From contig DIBV01000013.1 of assembly GCA_002415085.1 (NCBI GenBank), positions 874-64,873 on the forward strand: DNA of 64,000 nt. Reading direction: 5' to 3'. The stretch comes from Arsukibacterium sp. UBA5043. Its GTDB lineage: Bacteria > Pseudomonadota > Gammaproteobacteria > Enterobacterales > Alteromonadaceae. Below the pieces are notes generated by a model. The model worked only from the letters and a program-made list of their open reading frames with translations, was not told the origin of the DNA and ran no database searches. The position numbers and the translations under genes are program-made. Shown piece by piece: positions 43,602 to 52,370 of the stretch; position 1 is the stretch's first letter; every line of letters starts with the position of its first letter.

Positions 43602-45542
43602 ATGAGAGTAATATTGTTTAGTTGGCTTTTTCTGGCCTTTTTTGGTGCACAGGCAGCAGAGCTGACCCTGGAGGACTATGCCAGGCCATCCCAGTTTCTG
43701 GACATTGAAATTTCGCCAACTGGCAAATATCTGGCTGCGACCAGCCGTAGTGAAGAGGGTAATGTTTACCTCAATGTTATTGATATAAAATCAAATAAAA
43801 TAATCAGTGTCAGAAACTTTACTGGTCGAGACTCGATTGGCTCTATTAATTGGGCTAATAGTGAACGACTGCTTATTACATTGGTACGCGATATTGGTGC
43901 CTTGGAGCAGCCTGTCGGTACCGGTGAGATTTTTGCTGTAGATGCCGATGGTTCAAACGCCAGAATGCTTACCGGATATCGCTCCGAGAATGAAAAGGAT
44001 GCGGCTCAGGTAATAAATTATTTACCAGAAGAAGATAAGTTTGTACTTATTGTCACCAGCACGCCGAGCCGGCGGGGTTCTTTTAGCCTGGTTAAACGGT
44101 TAAACATTGAGAATGGCCGCACCCGGCAAATTGCCCGGGCGCCAATGCGCTCCTCTGGCATGATTACCGACAATGATGGCGTCGCTCGGATGTCTATTGG
44201 GGTAGACCAGGAAAATGACAATGAAATGATCATGATGTATCGCAAAGATGAAAAGTCAGACTGGCAAACCCTGCGTCGCTACGGCCAGCGTGATGGTAGT
44301 TTCACACCTATCGCATTTTTGCCTGACAATAAGCGGGTCGTGGGTTTAAGTGACACCAAAACTGATACCAAAGCAATCAGTATCATGGATCCTGAAACCG
44401 GTAATGAACAGGTGCTGGCACATCACCCTAAAGTGGATGTGGCGCCAATGTTTAGTATTGAAGCTGGCTTCTTAAAAGAAGTAATTGGTGCTTCTTATGA
44501 ATATGATAAACATGAAGAAGTTTTTTTTGCTGATGTTAAAGATAAAACATTTAGCAATTACATTCAGAGCTTACAAGCCGCCTTTCCTGATAAAAAAGTT
44601 ACCATTAGTTCTGCAACTCGGGATAACAGCATATTAGTTCTGACTGCACGCTCAGCCAATCATCCACCAGAGTTTTATCTGTTCGATACCAAAAATAATC
44701 AACTGAGCTTTTTGCTTAACGGACGGCCTTGGTTAAAGCCTGAGTTACTAGCGGAAACTAAAGCGATTATTTACAAAAGTCGTGATGGTTTAGATATCCA
44801 TGCCATTATTACTTTACCCAAAGGCCAGGAAGCAAAAAATCTGCCTCTGATAATGCTGCCCCATGGCGGACCACACGGTCCACGAGATTTACTTGAAATC
44901 AATCCGGATGCCAAAGTGCTGGCTCAGCACGGCTATGCAGTGTTGCAACCTAATTTCCGCGGTTCTGGTGGCTTTGGGCGAGAGTTCTTGCAAATGGGCT
45001 ACCTTAACTGGGGCACGAGCATGATTGACGATATGACCGATGGCGTTTTGCATTTAGTTGAACAGGGTATTGTCGATAAAAGCCGGGTTTGTATTTATGG
45101 TGCCTCATACGGTGGCTATGCAGCGTTAATGAGTGCTGTGCGCGAGCCTGATTTATACAAATGTGCTGTTAGTTTTGTCGGCATGTCAGACCTTAACCTG
45201 ATGTATGAATATGGAGATACTACAGAGTCACAGGGTGGCTTAAACACACTGGAGATGTATATTGGCCGCGATAAAGCACGGTTAGATGCCCAGTCTGCGA
45301 TTAAAAATCTGGACAAGTTAAAGGCGCCCATCTTTATCATTCACGGCACCGAAGACCAACGGGTACCCTTGATTCAGGCTGAAGTATTAAGAGACGAGCT
45401 GGAAAAACGTAATCATCCTTATGAGTGGCTGGTAAAAGAAAAAGAAGGCCATGGTTTTTATAAACCGGAAAACAACGTAGAACGTTGGCAGAAAATGCTG
45501 GCTTTCTTTGACAAATATATTGGTGAAACCGAAAAAAACTAA
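43602..45542 (+). CDS. Secreted S9 family peptidase (prolyl oligopeptidase type)
   Basis: 646 residues. A signal peptide covers about 1-18 (LFSWLFLAFFGAQAAE). An N-terminal beta-propeller domain (about 20-390) is followed by an alpha/beta-hydrolase catalytic domain. Catalytic triad: Ser502 in GASYGGYAALMS, Asp585 in HGTEDQRVP, His617 in EGHGFYK; the oxyanion strand is MLPHGGPHGPRD. It should cleave peptides, probably acylaminoacyl- or dipeptidyl-type, in the periplasm. A terminator follows. It lies downstream of the CadC-like regulator. Confidence 0.92.
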   Translation: MRVILFSWLFLAFFGAQAAELTLEDYARPSQFLDIEISPTGKYLAATSRSEEGNVYLNVIDIKSNKIISVRNFTGRDSIGSINWANSERLLITLVRDIGALEQPVGTGEIFAVDADGSNARMLTGYRSENEKDAAQVINYLPEEDKFVLIVTSTPSRRGSFSLVKRLNIENGRTRQIARAPMRSSGMITDNDGVARMSIGVDQENDNEMIMMYRKDEKSDWQTLRRYGQRDGSFTPIAFLPDNKRVVGLSDTKTDTKAISIMDPETGNEQVLAHHPKVDVAPMFSIEAGFLKEVIGASYEYDKHEEVFFADVKDKTFSNYIQSLQAAFPDKKVTISSATRDNSILVLTARSANHPPEFYLFDTKNNQLSFLLNGRPWLKPELLAETKAIIYKSRDGLDIHAIITLPKGQEAKNLPLIMLPHGGPHGPRDLLEINPDAKVLAQHGYAVLQPNFRGSGGFGREFLQMGYLNWGTSMIDDMTDGVLHLVEQGIVDKSRVCIYGASYGGYAALMSAVREPDLYKCAVSFVGMSDLNLMYEYGDTTESQGGLNTLEMYIGRDKARLDAQSAIKNLDKLKAPIFIIHGTEDQRVPLIQAEVLRDELEKRNHPYEWLVKEKEGHGFYKPENNVERWQKMLAFFDKYIGETEKN

Positions 45543-45565
45543 AGTTAAAGATTCTGTAATACTTC

Positions 45566-45589
45566 ACGCCACCTCCGGGTGGCGTTTTT
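45566..45589 (+). terminator. Terminator of the S9 peptidase gene
   Basis: ACGCCACC / GGTGGCGT stem with loop TCCG, then TTTTT. Perfect 8-bp stem. Confidence 0.9.
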
Positions 45590-45700
45590 CATTCAGCAAA
45601 ACTTCACCCCAGCCCTGTAATCTGCTTCAAGATCTATTAGAATAAGTACCTATTCGAATAAGCGCACTATCGACGAGACACGATTACAGGGATTTATTTT

Positions 45701-47077
45701 ATGGCATTAAATGTAGTGATTCTGGCGGCCGGTAAAGGCACACGGATGAAATCAGACTTACCCAAGGTGTTGCACAAAGTAGCTGAACGACCCATGGTGC
45801 AGCATGTTATTGATACCGCTCGTGCGCTTGGCGCTGCTAAACCGCAATTGGTGTATGGCTATGGTGCGGATGCGTTAAAAGCTGCACTGGCTGACCAACC
45901 ACTGCATTGGGTATTACAGGCCGAGCAGTTAGGCACCGGCCACGCAGTAGCGCAGGCCAACCCGAATATTGCTGATGACGATACGGTGCTGGTGCTGTAT
46001 GGCGATGTACCCTTAACCCGACTAACAACCCTGCAGCAATTATTAGCGGTTAAACCGGCCAATGGCCTGGCGATTTTAACGGTTAACTTAGCTAATCCGA
46101 CCGGCTATGGCCGGATTATGCGCGCTGGTGAAAATAATAGCGGTAAGGTTGTCGGTATTGTCGAACAAAAAGATGCTAATCCAGAACAGTTGCTGATTAG
46201 TGAAGTAAACAGCGGCATTATGGCGCTGCCGGGTAAGCAGTTAAAAAGCTGGCTTGGCCGGCTATCTAATAGCAATGCTCAGGGCGAGTACTACTTAACC
46301 GATATTATTGCCATGGCACACCGTGAAGGTGTTGAGATTGCTACCGCCCAGCCACAAGATGCAATGGAAGTGGAAGGCGCCAATAATCGCGTACAACTGG
46401 CTGCGCTGGAACGAGCCTATCAGCAGCGAAAGGCCGCTGAGCTAATGCTCTCAGGTGCTAATTTGCGTGATCCGGCCCGCCTGGATATTCGTGGTACGGT
46501 TGAGGTCGGTAACGATGTGATGATCGATATTAACGTTATTTTTGAAGGCAAGGTGGTGCTGGGTAAAGGCGTAACCATTGGCGCTAATTGCATTTTAAAA
46601 GACTGTACTGTTGGTGATAACACCGAAATAAAGCCGAACTCAATGATTGAAAAAGCCACGGTGGGCAGCGACTGCTCAGTCGGGCCTTATGCCCGCTTGC
46701 GGCCAGACAGCGTTATGCTGGACGACAGCCATGTCGGCAACTTTGTCGAAATGAAAAAAACCACCCTGGGTAAAGGCTCCAAAGCTAACCATTTAACGTA
46801 TCTGGGCGATGCGGTAATTGGCAGCAAGGTGAATGTTGGTGCCGGTACCATTACCTGTAACTACGACGGTGCCAATAAGTTCGTTACTACCATTCACGAT
46901 GGTGCCTTTATTGGTTCTAACAGCTCGTTAGTGGCGCCGGTAACGGTAGGTGTTAATGCTACGGTTGGAGCGGGTAGTGTGCTGACCCGGGATGCCGCCG
47001 ATGGCGAGTTAGTGGTAGCCCGTGCTAAACAGCGGCATATCGAAGGCTGGCAACGGCCGGTTAAGATTAAAAAGTAA
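45701..47077 (+). CDS. glmU: Bifunctional UDP-N-acetylglucosamine pyrophosphorylase / glucosamine-1-phosphate N-acetyltransferase
   Basis: 458 residues. The N-terminal uridyltransferase has [18 protein letters not shown] and VLYGDVPL. The C-terminal left-handed beta-helix acetyltransferase has [29 protein letters not shown] and [14 protein letters not shown]. It makes UDP-GlcNAc for peptidoglycan and LPS from the product of the GlmS/GlmM route; glmS lies 6 kb downstream. The S9 terminator and its own terminator isolate it. Confidence 0.97.
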   Translation: MALNVVILAAGKGTRMKSDLPKVLHKVAERPMVQHVIDTARALGAAKPQLVYGYGADALKAALADQPLHWVLQAEQLGTGHAVAQANPNIADDDTVLVLYGDVPLTRLTTLQQLLAVKPANGLAILTVNLANPTGYGRIMRAGENNSGKVVGIVEQKDANPEQLLISEVNSGIMALPGKQLKSWLGRLSNSNAQGEYYLTDIIAMAHREGVEIATAQPQDAMEVEGANNRVQLAALERAYQQRKAAELMLSGANLRDPARLDIRGTVEVGNDVMIDINVIFEGKVVLGKGVTIGANCILKDCTVGDNTEIKPNSMIEKATVGSDCSVGPYARLRPDSVMLDDSHVGNFVEMKKTTLGKGSKANHLTYLGDAVIGSKVNVGAGTITCNYDGANKFVTTIHDGAFIGSNSSLVAPVTVGVNATVGAGSVLTRDAADGELVVARAKQRHIEGWQRPVKIKK

Positions 47078-47094
47078 CGCCTGAACTTAGTAAT

Positions 47095-47122
47095 AAAACA
47101 GCCCGCAAATGCGGGCTGTTTT
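47095..47122. terminator. Terminator after glmU (bidirectional)
   Basis: AAAACAGCCCGC / GCGGGCTGTTTT, a perfect 12-bp stem with loop AAAT and T-runs on both strands. It can also end transcripts of the leftward symporter. Confidence 0.9.
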
Positions 47123-47276
47123 ATTAACGGACTGTATAGAAAACATAGGCTATGTCAGGCTGCGGGTTGGAATCCCGGATCGGGCGCTACAGAGTGTCTG
47201 AGCCCTGCCGCAGGCAAAGGGCGAGTTGCTGTGGCGAGCCGGAACGGGAGTTGCAACCTGTCAGCCTTTCTCAAGA
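47123..47276. other. Unexplained GC-rich spacer beside the symporter gene
   Basis: A 154-base spacer with several short complementary stretches (GCCCTGCC / GGCAAAGGGC; GTTGC / GCAAC). It has no credible gene, is not a tRNA, and does not match the yidC-mnmE repeat by eye. It may be a decayed repeat or the symporter 3' untranslated region. Confidence 0.3.
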
Positions 47277-48416
47277 CTATTCTGCTTTATCCACCAACAC
47301 CGCAATAGCACCATCGCCGGTTACATTACACGCGGTGCCAAAGCTGTCCTGCGCCATATACAAGGCTATCATCATCGCCACTGCCGCTTCGCCAAAGCCA
47401 AGCATGGAGCCCAGCAGGCCGACGGCCGACATCACCGCGCCGCCGGGAACGCCAGGGGCGGCCAGCATCACGACACCTAAGGTTAAAATGAACGGCAGCA
47501 TGGTAAGCAGTGACGGAATTTCCAGGCCATTCTGCATAACCATTACCGCTACGGCGCAGCTGACAATAGTGATAGTAGAGCCGGCCAAATGGGTTGTTGC
47601 ACACAGCGGCACAGTAAAATCGGCAATATTAGGTTTTACACCATTGGCTTTAGTCGCCTGCAGTGATACCGGAATGGTGGCGGCGCTCGACATGGTACCC
47701 AACGCGGTAAAGTAGGCCGGTAGCATATTTTTAATCAGCAAAAACGGTGATTTGCCGGCTTTAACCCCAGCCATGCTGTACAGTGCAATAATCCACAGCC
47801 AGTGCAGCAGAATCGCCAGAATAAGCACTACGCCAAAGGTTTGCAGTGTCTGAAACACGGTACCGGCTGCGGCTAACTGGGCAAATACCCCGGCAATGTA
47901 GAATGGCAACAGTGGGATAATAACTTTTAACAATAGCAGCTGAATGATATCGCGGCCCTGATCGGATAACTGCTTAAGCTGCTGCGCCTGAGTTGCGGCA
48001 ATACCTAAACCAAAAATAAAGGCCAGCGCCAGCGCGGTCATAATGCCAAATACCGGCGGAATATTCATTTCAATATAGGGTGTTAAATTGGCTACCACGC
48101 CGGTTGATGTTGCTTCACCAGCCGGGGCCAGCATGGGCACTACAATTGCCGCGACCAAAAATGCCAGGGTGCCGGCTAAAATTGTTGATAAATAAGCAAT
48201 GCCTAAGGTTCGGCCCAGTAATTTGCCAGATTTTTGTGGCAAGGCAGCAATACCACTGGTAATAAAGAATAAAATCAGTAGTGGAATGGTAAAAAATAAT
48301 AACTGGCCGAATAGGGCTTTAAAGGTGATTAAAACCTGGGTCAGCCAATGCGGCGCATATAAGCCTAGCAGCATGCCCAGCACAATACCGGCAATCAGTT
48401 TCAGGATCAGTTGCAT
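47277..48416 (-). CDS. Dicarboxylate/amino acid:cation symporter (DAACS family)
   Basis: 379 residues, about eight helices plus hairpins. It shows LKLIAGIVLGMLLGLYAP at the start, the serine-rich reentrant loop ALGTMSSAATIPVSLQ, and the second hairpin with GVPGGAVMSAVG. This is the glutamate/aspartate or serine/threonine transporter family (GltP/SstT-like), driven by proton or sodium. The exact substrate is not decidable. Leftward, convergent with glmU. The 150-base 3' spacer holds GC-rich, partly palindromic sequence I cannot explain. Confidence 0.9.
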   Translation of the reverse strand: MQLILKLIAGIVLGMLLGLYAPHWLTQVLITFKALFGQLLFFTIPLLILFFITSGIAALPQKSGKLLGRTLGIAYLSTILAGTLAFLVAAIVVPMLAPAGEATSTGVVANLTPYIEMNIPPVFGIMTALALAFIFGLGIAATQAQQLKQLSDQGRDIIQLLLLKVIIPLLPFYIAGVFAQLAAAGTVFQTLQTFGVVLILAILLHWLWIIALYSMAGVKAGKSPFLLIKNMLPAYFTALGTMSSAATIPVSLQATKANGVKPNIADFTVPLCATTHLAGSTITIVSCAVAVMVMQNGLEIPSLLTMLPFILTLGVVMLAAPGVPGGAVMSAVGLLGSMLGFGEAAVAMMIALYMAQDSFGTACNVTGDGAIAVLVDKAE

Positions 48417-48537
48417 AGTGGGTTCTCGTTTTTTATTAGCTGTTATACAGATCTTGATTTAGCGGGCTGAGCATACCATAACTTTTGCTGATTGGGCTGT
48501 GCCTGCTGGTATAGCCAGTGTGAATTGGCCCGCCTGG

Positions 48538-48771
48538 CTATTGGATAATTTGGGACAATGGCAGATGCTGATTCAGCCATTGTTGCTGACTTTTATGAGA
48601 AGTAAGGCACTGAACTATCACACCGAGCATGATCAATGCCGACATATAATTCTGCTGCGTGACAAACCAGACGCCGACGGCTAAAGCTAACAATGCTCCA
48701 TAGCAGCGGCCAGGATATTGAAAATAAAACGATTTAAGCCTTAGCCAGTGGTCAGGGTTTAGTTGAAACAT
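48538..48771 (-). CDS. Small two-helix membrane protein
   Basis: About 77 residues from ATG 48771 (a longer frame starts at 48786). It begins FQLNPDHWLRLKSFYFQYP, then has two hydrophobic helices (GALLALAVGVWFVTQQ and SALIMLGVIVQCLT). It overlaps the GntR gene end by about 20 bases and is the last gene of the ABC/GntR operon. The family is unknown to me; an accessory of the transporter is the likeliest role from context. Confidence 0.6.
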   Translation of the reverse strand: MFQLNPDHWLRLKSFYFQYPGRCYGALLALAVGVWFVTQQNYMSALIMLGVIVQCLTSHKSQQQWLNQHLPLSQIIQ

Positions 48772-49147
48772 CAGACATCCTGTCAAATACGTCGGAAAGC
48801 GCTAATAATACCGATTGTTTCGGCAGCTGCAACTGCTTAGCTGCTAACGTTAGCTGCTCTAATTGGGATGACAGTTGCTGTAATCGGATCGTCTCGCTTT
48901 GATCTGATGCAGCCTGGCTGGCAATTGTCATTGGTTTGCCGCGTTGACGTTCCAGTACACCTTCCGTTTCCAATAAACTGTAAGCCTTGGAAATGGTCAT
49001 CGGGTTTACCGCATACTGCGATGCCAAATCTCTTACTGATGGCAGTTCATCACCGGTTTTTAGCTGACCGCCTGCCACCATTCGTTTAATTTGCTCGGTA
49101 AGCTGGCGGTAAATAGGTTCGCCACTACTCGGGTTTATACTAAACAT
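48752..49147 (-). CDS. GntR family transcriptional regulator, YtrA subfamily
   Basis: 131 residues, the short YtrA-type form. The winged helix at 5-75 reads EPIYRQLTEQIKRMVAGGQL, LPSVRDLASQYAVNPMTISK and ETEGVLERQRG. A short helical dimer tail replaces the usual effector domain. Members of this type repress their own ABC transporter operon. The gene overlaps the permease gene by 8 bases. The perfect 12+12-bp palindrome in front of the operon is the likely operator. Confidence 0.92.
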   Translation of the reverse strand: MFSINPSSGEPIYRQLTEQIKRMVAGGQLKTGDELPSVRDLASQYAVNPMTISKAYSLLETEGVLERQRGKPMTIASQAASDQSETIRLQQLSSQLEQLTLAAKQLQLPKQSVLLALSDVFDRMSDVSTKP

Positions 49148-50423
49148 GACGCTGCCCTATGTTTGTCCTTTTCTGGCTGTAATCAAACATTTTCCAGCGA
49201 TTTATGGCGAAGTATCGCAGTGCCAGGGCAGCAAGCAACAGACAGATTGCACTGTAAATTTGCACCTGCTGTGAGGCTGCAAACAGCTGATGTGCGGATA
49301 AACTGTAATATAAAAAGGTCAGGATAAAACCACTTTTGGTATTGTTCGGGAAGCACAGCATCAGGTAGGTGACACATAAAAGCTTACTCAACAGGAGAGC
49401 GCTACTTATAAAAAAAACAGGATTTTGCGGTTGCCAACAGTAAAGCAGCACCAGCACAGGCAGAGTGAAAATAACGAACTGGCCTGAAAAATGGCGCTCA
49501 TACAAATAGAACAGTTTATTTCTGGATTCAGGCAGATACAGCCAGGCTGCTTTAGTTCTGCCAGTTGCAGAATCAATAGTATAAAGCCAGTAAATCAAAG
49601 GTACCAGAAACAGAAATTGGTTCAGCACTTTCCAGTCGTCAAGTTCAGGAAACCACTGCCAACTGCCGTTATACCAGTAATGTACCGCACTTTGCAGCAA
49701 TGGCACGGCGGCGCAAACAGCTGAAAACATCAGCAGGCGGGCGTAAGGCCGGGCATTAAACCGAAACAGATAGCTGGCCGCCAATGTAGGCTGAAATTTA
49801 GGGATAGCGCGCCAGCGGAAATACCAGAAATAATCAGGTTGTTGTCCAGCGAAGCGCCGCAGCTCGGAAAGTTTTGGCAAATAAACTGCCGCGAACAAGC
49901 TAAGCGTGTAAAACAGGATCATTGGTAATGGCTGAACTATGGGGATTAACCAATTGGTTTGTAAAAACCATTGCGGATTAAACAGAACCAGCCATACCGG
50001 AAAGATAACCAGCCCGGAAGCGGAGCTGCGGCCTTTATCAGCAAATACAACAGTATGTAGCAACAGATGGCTGCAAAATAAGGTTAGTAATGCCTGTGGA
50101 TACAACAGCGCCGTATATTGAACTACGCCCGGCGAGGTAAGCAAGGTAATAACACTTATCAGTAGAAAAGGGATAAGTGCTGATTGTGACTTACTTAGCA
50201 ACAGCCGGCCATAGCTGCCTGTCATAAAAGCGGCTATGGCCGGCAATAAGCGCGCATAGTAATACATGAACAGAACAATATTTGCGATATACAAGCTGGC
50301 ATTGCTGGCAAACCCGAAGAACCAGAAAAAGGCGATAAAAAACCACCAGCCAACACTCATTTCAAGGATGGTTAACATCCGGCCAAGTTGAATAAATAAA
50401 ATCGGCACTTTAAACAGCGTCAT
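49140..50423 (-). CDS. ABC-2-like membrane permease component
   Basis: 427 residues with about 11 hydrophobic segments, starting FKVPILFIQLGRMLTILEMS. There is no named motif I recognise. Its place between an ABC ATPase gene (12 bases upstream) and a YtrA-type regulator makes it the transmembrane partner of that ATPase. The transport direction is probably export, as for the Bacillus YtrBCDEF type; the substrate is unknown, though such systems often respond to cell-wall antibiotics. Confidence 0.75.
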   Translation of the reverse strand: MTLFKVPILFIQLGRMLTILEMSVGWWFFIAFFWFFGFASNASLYIANIVLFMYYYARLLPAIAAFMTGSYGRLLLSKSQSALIPFLLISVITLLTSPGVVQYTALLYPQALLTLFCSHLLLHTVVFADKGRSSASGLVIFPVWLVLFNPQWFLQTNWLIPIVQPLPMILFYTLSLFAAVYLPKLSELRRFAGQQPDYFWYFRWRAIPKFQPTLAASYLFRFNARPYARLLMFSAVCAAVPLLQSAVHYWYNGSWQWFPELDDWKVLNQFLFLVPLIYWLYTIDSATGRTKAAWLYLPESRNKLFYLYERHFSGQFVIFTLPVLVLLYCWQPQNPVFFISSALLLSKLLCVTYLMLCFPNNTKSGFILTFLYYSLSAHQLFAASQQVQIYSAICLLLAALALRYFAINRWKMFDYSQKRTNIGQRHV

Positions 50424-50435
50424 TGCAAGCCATCC

Positions 50436-51314
50436 TTAACATTCATGCATTTCCAGAAAAATATCTTCCAGATTTAAGCGTTCAACCCTAATTTTTGCCT
50501 GTAATTGCTGCTCTAGGATGGCCAACTGAGCTTCCTGCCAGTTTTGCACTGTTATTGTTGCGTTCCTTGCCTGTACCCGTTGGCGTAATATATTTGCAAA
50601 AGTCAACGGGTTAGGTAGTAACTGCGAGGCACTGATATGCAGTCGTACCACTGACCCTTTCAGGGCGTCAAGCTCGCTTTGCCAGGCAAGTTGATGGTCT
50701 TTTAACAGCCATACTTTACTGGCAACCCGCTCCATATCGAACACGATATGAGAAGAGAAGATAATAACGCTCTGCTGATCGGCAGCAATATTAACCAACT
50801 CAGTTAAAAACAGGCGCCGGGCTATTGGATCGAGACTGGCGACCGGTTCGTCGAGAATAAGTAATTGCGGTTTGTGACAAAGCGCCAGAATAATTGCCAG
50901 TTTCTGGCGTTGCCCCACTGATAACTTGCTGATCCTGGTTGTCAGCGGAATTTGCCAGCTTTGGCAAAGCCGGTCACACAATGTCTGATCCCAGTTTGGT
51001 TGAAAGCGTCCAAATAATTCCAGATGCTCAGACGCAGAGAGCTGTTCCAGTAGCTCGTCCTGTTGCGGCACAAAGCCAATCCTTTGCTTTTCTTTGGCGT
51101 CAATTTCTGTACTTGGTGTCCCAAATAGTGTTACTTCACCCTGTTCAGGTACGGCAAAACCAAGCAGTGTTTCCAGTAAGGTGGTTTTACCCGCCCCATT
51201 TTTCCCCAATAACGCGATTACATCTCCCTGTTTTGCATCGGCAGTTATATTTTGCAGTATCGTTTTATTTTTGTAACTGCGATACAAGTTAGTTATTTCA
51301 ACAATATCGGGCAT
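50436..51314 (-). CDS. ABC transporter ATP-binding protein
   Basis: 292 residues. Walker A LLGKNGAGKTTLLETLLG, Q-loop FVPQQDELLEQLSA, signature SKLSVGQRQKLAIILALCHK (LSVGQ in place of LSGGQ), Walker B LLILDEPVASLDP and H-loop FSSHIVFDMERVA. First gene of a four-gene leftward operon: ATPase, permease, GntR, small membrane protein. The C-terminal 80 residues form an accessory domain. GGAGACAGGGAT precedes ATG 51314; a palindromic operator lies 15 bases upstream. Confidence 0.93.
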   Translation of the reverse strand: MPDIVEITNLYRSYKNKTILQNITADAKQGDVIALLGKNGAGKTTLLETLLGFAVPEQGEVTLFGTPSTEIDAKEKQRIGFVPQQDELLEQLSASEHLELFGRFQPNWDQTLCDRLCQSWQIPLTTRISKLSVGQRQKLAIILALCHKPQLLILDEPVASLDPIARRLFLTELVNIAADQQSVIIFSSHIVFDMERVASKVWLLKDHQLAWQSELDALKGSVVRLHISASQLLPNPLTFANILRQRVQARNATITVQNWQEAQLAILEQQLQAKIRVERLNLEDIFLEMHEC

Positions 51315-51328
51315 ATCCCTGTCTCCAG

Positions 51329-51360
51329 ATAAACTGTATTAATACACCAATACAGTTTAT
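51329..51360. promoter_or_regulatory. Palindromic operator of the GntR/ABC operon
   Basis: ATAAACTGTATT (51329-51340) and AATACAGTTTAT (51349-51360) are perfect 12-bp inverted repeats around an 8-base spacer. The site lies 15 bases before the ATPase ATG, so a bound repressor would block transcription. The long spaced palindrome fits YtrA-type GntR sites. Confidence 0.75.
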
Positions 51361-51505
51361 TCTGGGAACAAGCTAGTTTGCAACAAAAATAACACTGGCA
51401 TCACATCCCATTTTGCCGCAGAGGGCTTAACATGCTGTTATTCAGGTTATACTAAGCTTCAACCGGTACTGTGTTAGCCGGATATTTGTTTAACAGGGAT
51501 AACTT

Positions 51506-52066
51506 ATGCATCGTTTAATTGGTTTAATATTGGTTCTGTTGCTGGCAGGCTGTGCCCAGCTGGGGTCGCTATCAACTTACAACGTCAGCGAGGCGGATTT
51601 GGAGCAGATGCTGACATCGCAATTACCGAAACTGACGCGCCAGGCGAATGTGGCTGGTATTCCGCTGAAAATGGCGGTAGAAAAAATGCAGGTTGATATT
51701 GGCCCGGATAGCAGTGATCTGGTGCGGATTAATACCGATGCGTCAGCGGTGCTGTCGTTGTTTGGCTTAAGTTACCCGGCGAGTTTACAGTTACAGATAG
51801 AAGGTGCGCCTTATTATGACGCGACGGAGAAAGCCATTTTTATCCGCTCGGTAAAGCTGCTTGACTCTAGTATTGAAGCGGCAGGTTATCGCGGTAACTT
51901 AGCGCCGGTAAGCAATGAACTGTTGCAACTGGTTAATGGTTATCTGGCCTCGAATCCGGTATACCGGCTGGACCAGACTAACCCAACAATAAGATTACTG
52001 ACTGCAGTGCCGGTAAATATGGCAGTGCAGGATGGCAAACTGACGTTTAGCCCGAGCGGCAATTAA
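51506..52066 (+). CDS. DUF1439 lipoprotein (YceB-like)
   Basis: 186 residues. Lipobox LLLAGC puts the lipidated cysteine at about residue 16. The mature part (YNVSEADLEQMLTSQLPKLT, VEKMQVDIGPDSSDLVRINT, and the C-terminal TAVPVNMAVQDGKLTFSP) matches the DUF1439 beta-rich family. It is probably anchored in the outer or inner membrane facing the periplasm. Function unknown; the fold is related to lipid-binding proteins by some accounts. Monocistronic. Confidence 0.85.
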   Translation: MHRLIGLILVLLLAGCAQLGSLSTYNVSEADLEQMLTSQLPKLTRQANVAGIPLKMAVEKMQVDIGPDSSDLVRINTDASAVLSLFGLSYPASLQLQIEGAPYYDATEKAIFIRSVKLLDSSIEAAGYRGNLAPVSNELLQLVNGYLASNPVYRLDQTNPTIRLLTAVPVNMAVQDGKLTFSPSGN

Positions 52067-52084
52067 AATAAACACTGCAGGATT

Positions 52085-52111
52085 AAAAAACGGGGTAGCG
52101 TGAGCCACCCC
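52085..52111 (-). terminator. Terminator of the candidate sRNA
   Basis: Reading leftward: GGGGTGGC, loop TCAC, GCTACCCC, then G and six T (52090-52085). The stem is 8 bp including one G-U pair. It has no T-run on the plus strand, so it does not serve the DUF1439 gene. Confidence 0.85.
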
Positions 52112-52182
52112 AAAGTGCAAGACAACTAAAACAACGACCAGAGACGGCCCTTCCGGGGCCCAGTCTGTGTCAGTCCATGACG
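52085..52182 (-). ncRNA. Candidate Fur-regulated small RNA (RyhB-like in layout)
   Basis: A leftward transcript of about 98 bases is predicted from a near-consensus promoter (52217-52189) to an intrinsic terminator. The first part folds as GAC-GGCCC hairpin with a TTCCG loop (52144-52164). A U-rich unpaired linker follows (TCGTTGTTTTAGTTGTC), suited to Hfq. Then comes the terminator stem GGGGTGGC / GCTACCCC with TTTTTT. No reading frame: the only ATG is followed by GAC TGA. The Fur box over the promoter suggests expression under iron limitation. No sequence match to E. coli RyhB is claimed. Confidence 0.65.
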
Positions 52183-52188
52183 AGGCAG

Positions 52189-52227
52189 ACTATAAACCAC
52201 TCCTTCCTTAAATGCAAATAATTATCA
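52189..52227 (-). promoter_or_regulatory. sRNA promoter with overlapping Fur box
   Basis: On the minus strand, TTGCAT (52217-52212), a 17-base spacer and TATAGT (52194-52189). TGATAATTATTTGCA (52227-52213) matches the 7-1-7 Fur consensus at 13 of 15 positions and covers the -35. The plus strand has no matching promoter here. Confidence 0.65.
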
Positions 52228-52370
52228 TTAAGAAGCGCGGTTCTGTTGTAGCTTTTTTTGCTTGAATTTGCAGCAGTTGCTTGCAATCTGCTACCAGATC
52301 TCTAAAATACCTTTCGATTCGAAACTTAGCCGAAAGAATAATCACTTTAAAAAGATAATTAGCGAAGCCA

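Noticed and set aside
47152-47270. tRNA gene
   Set aside because: The GGTTGGAATCCC-like bit resembles part of a T-arm, but no acceptor stem or anticodon arm can be drawn. No tRNA or rRNA gene was recognised anywhere in the window.
47152-47715. Long plus-strand reading frame over the symporter gene
   Set aside because: It is antisense to the clear DAACS symporter gene and its translation has no protein-like pattern.
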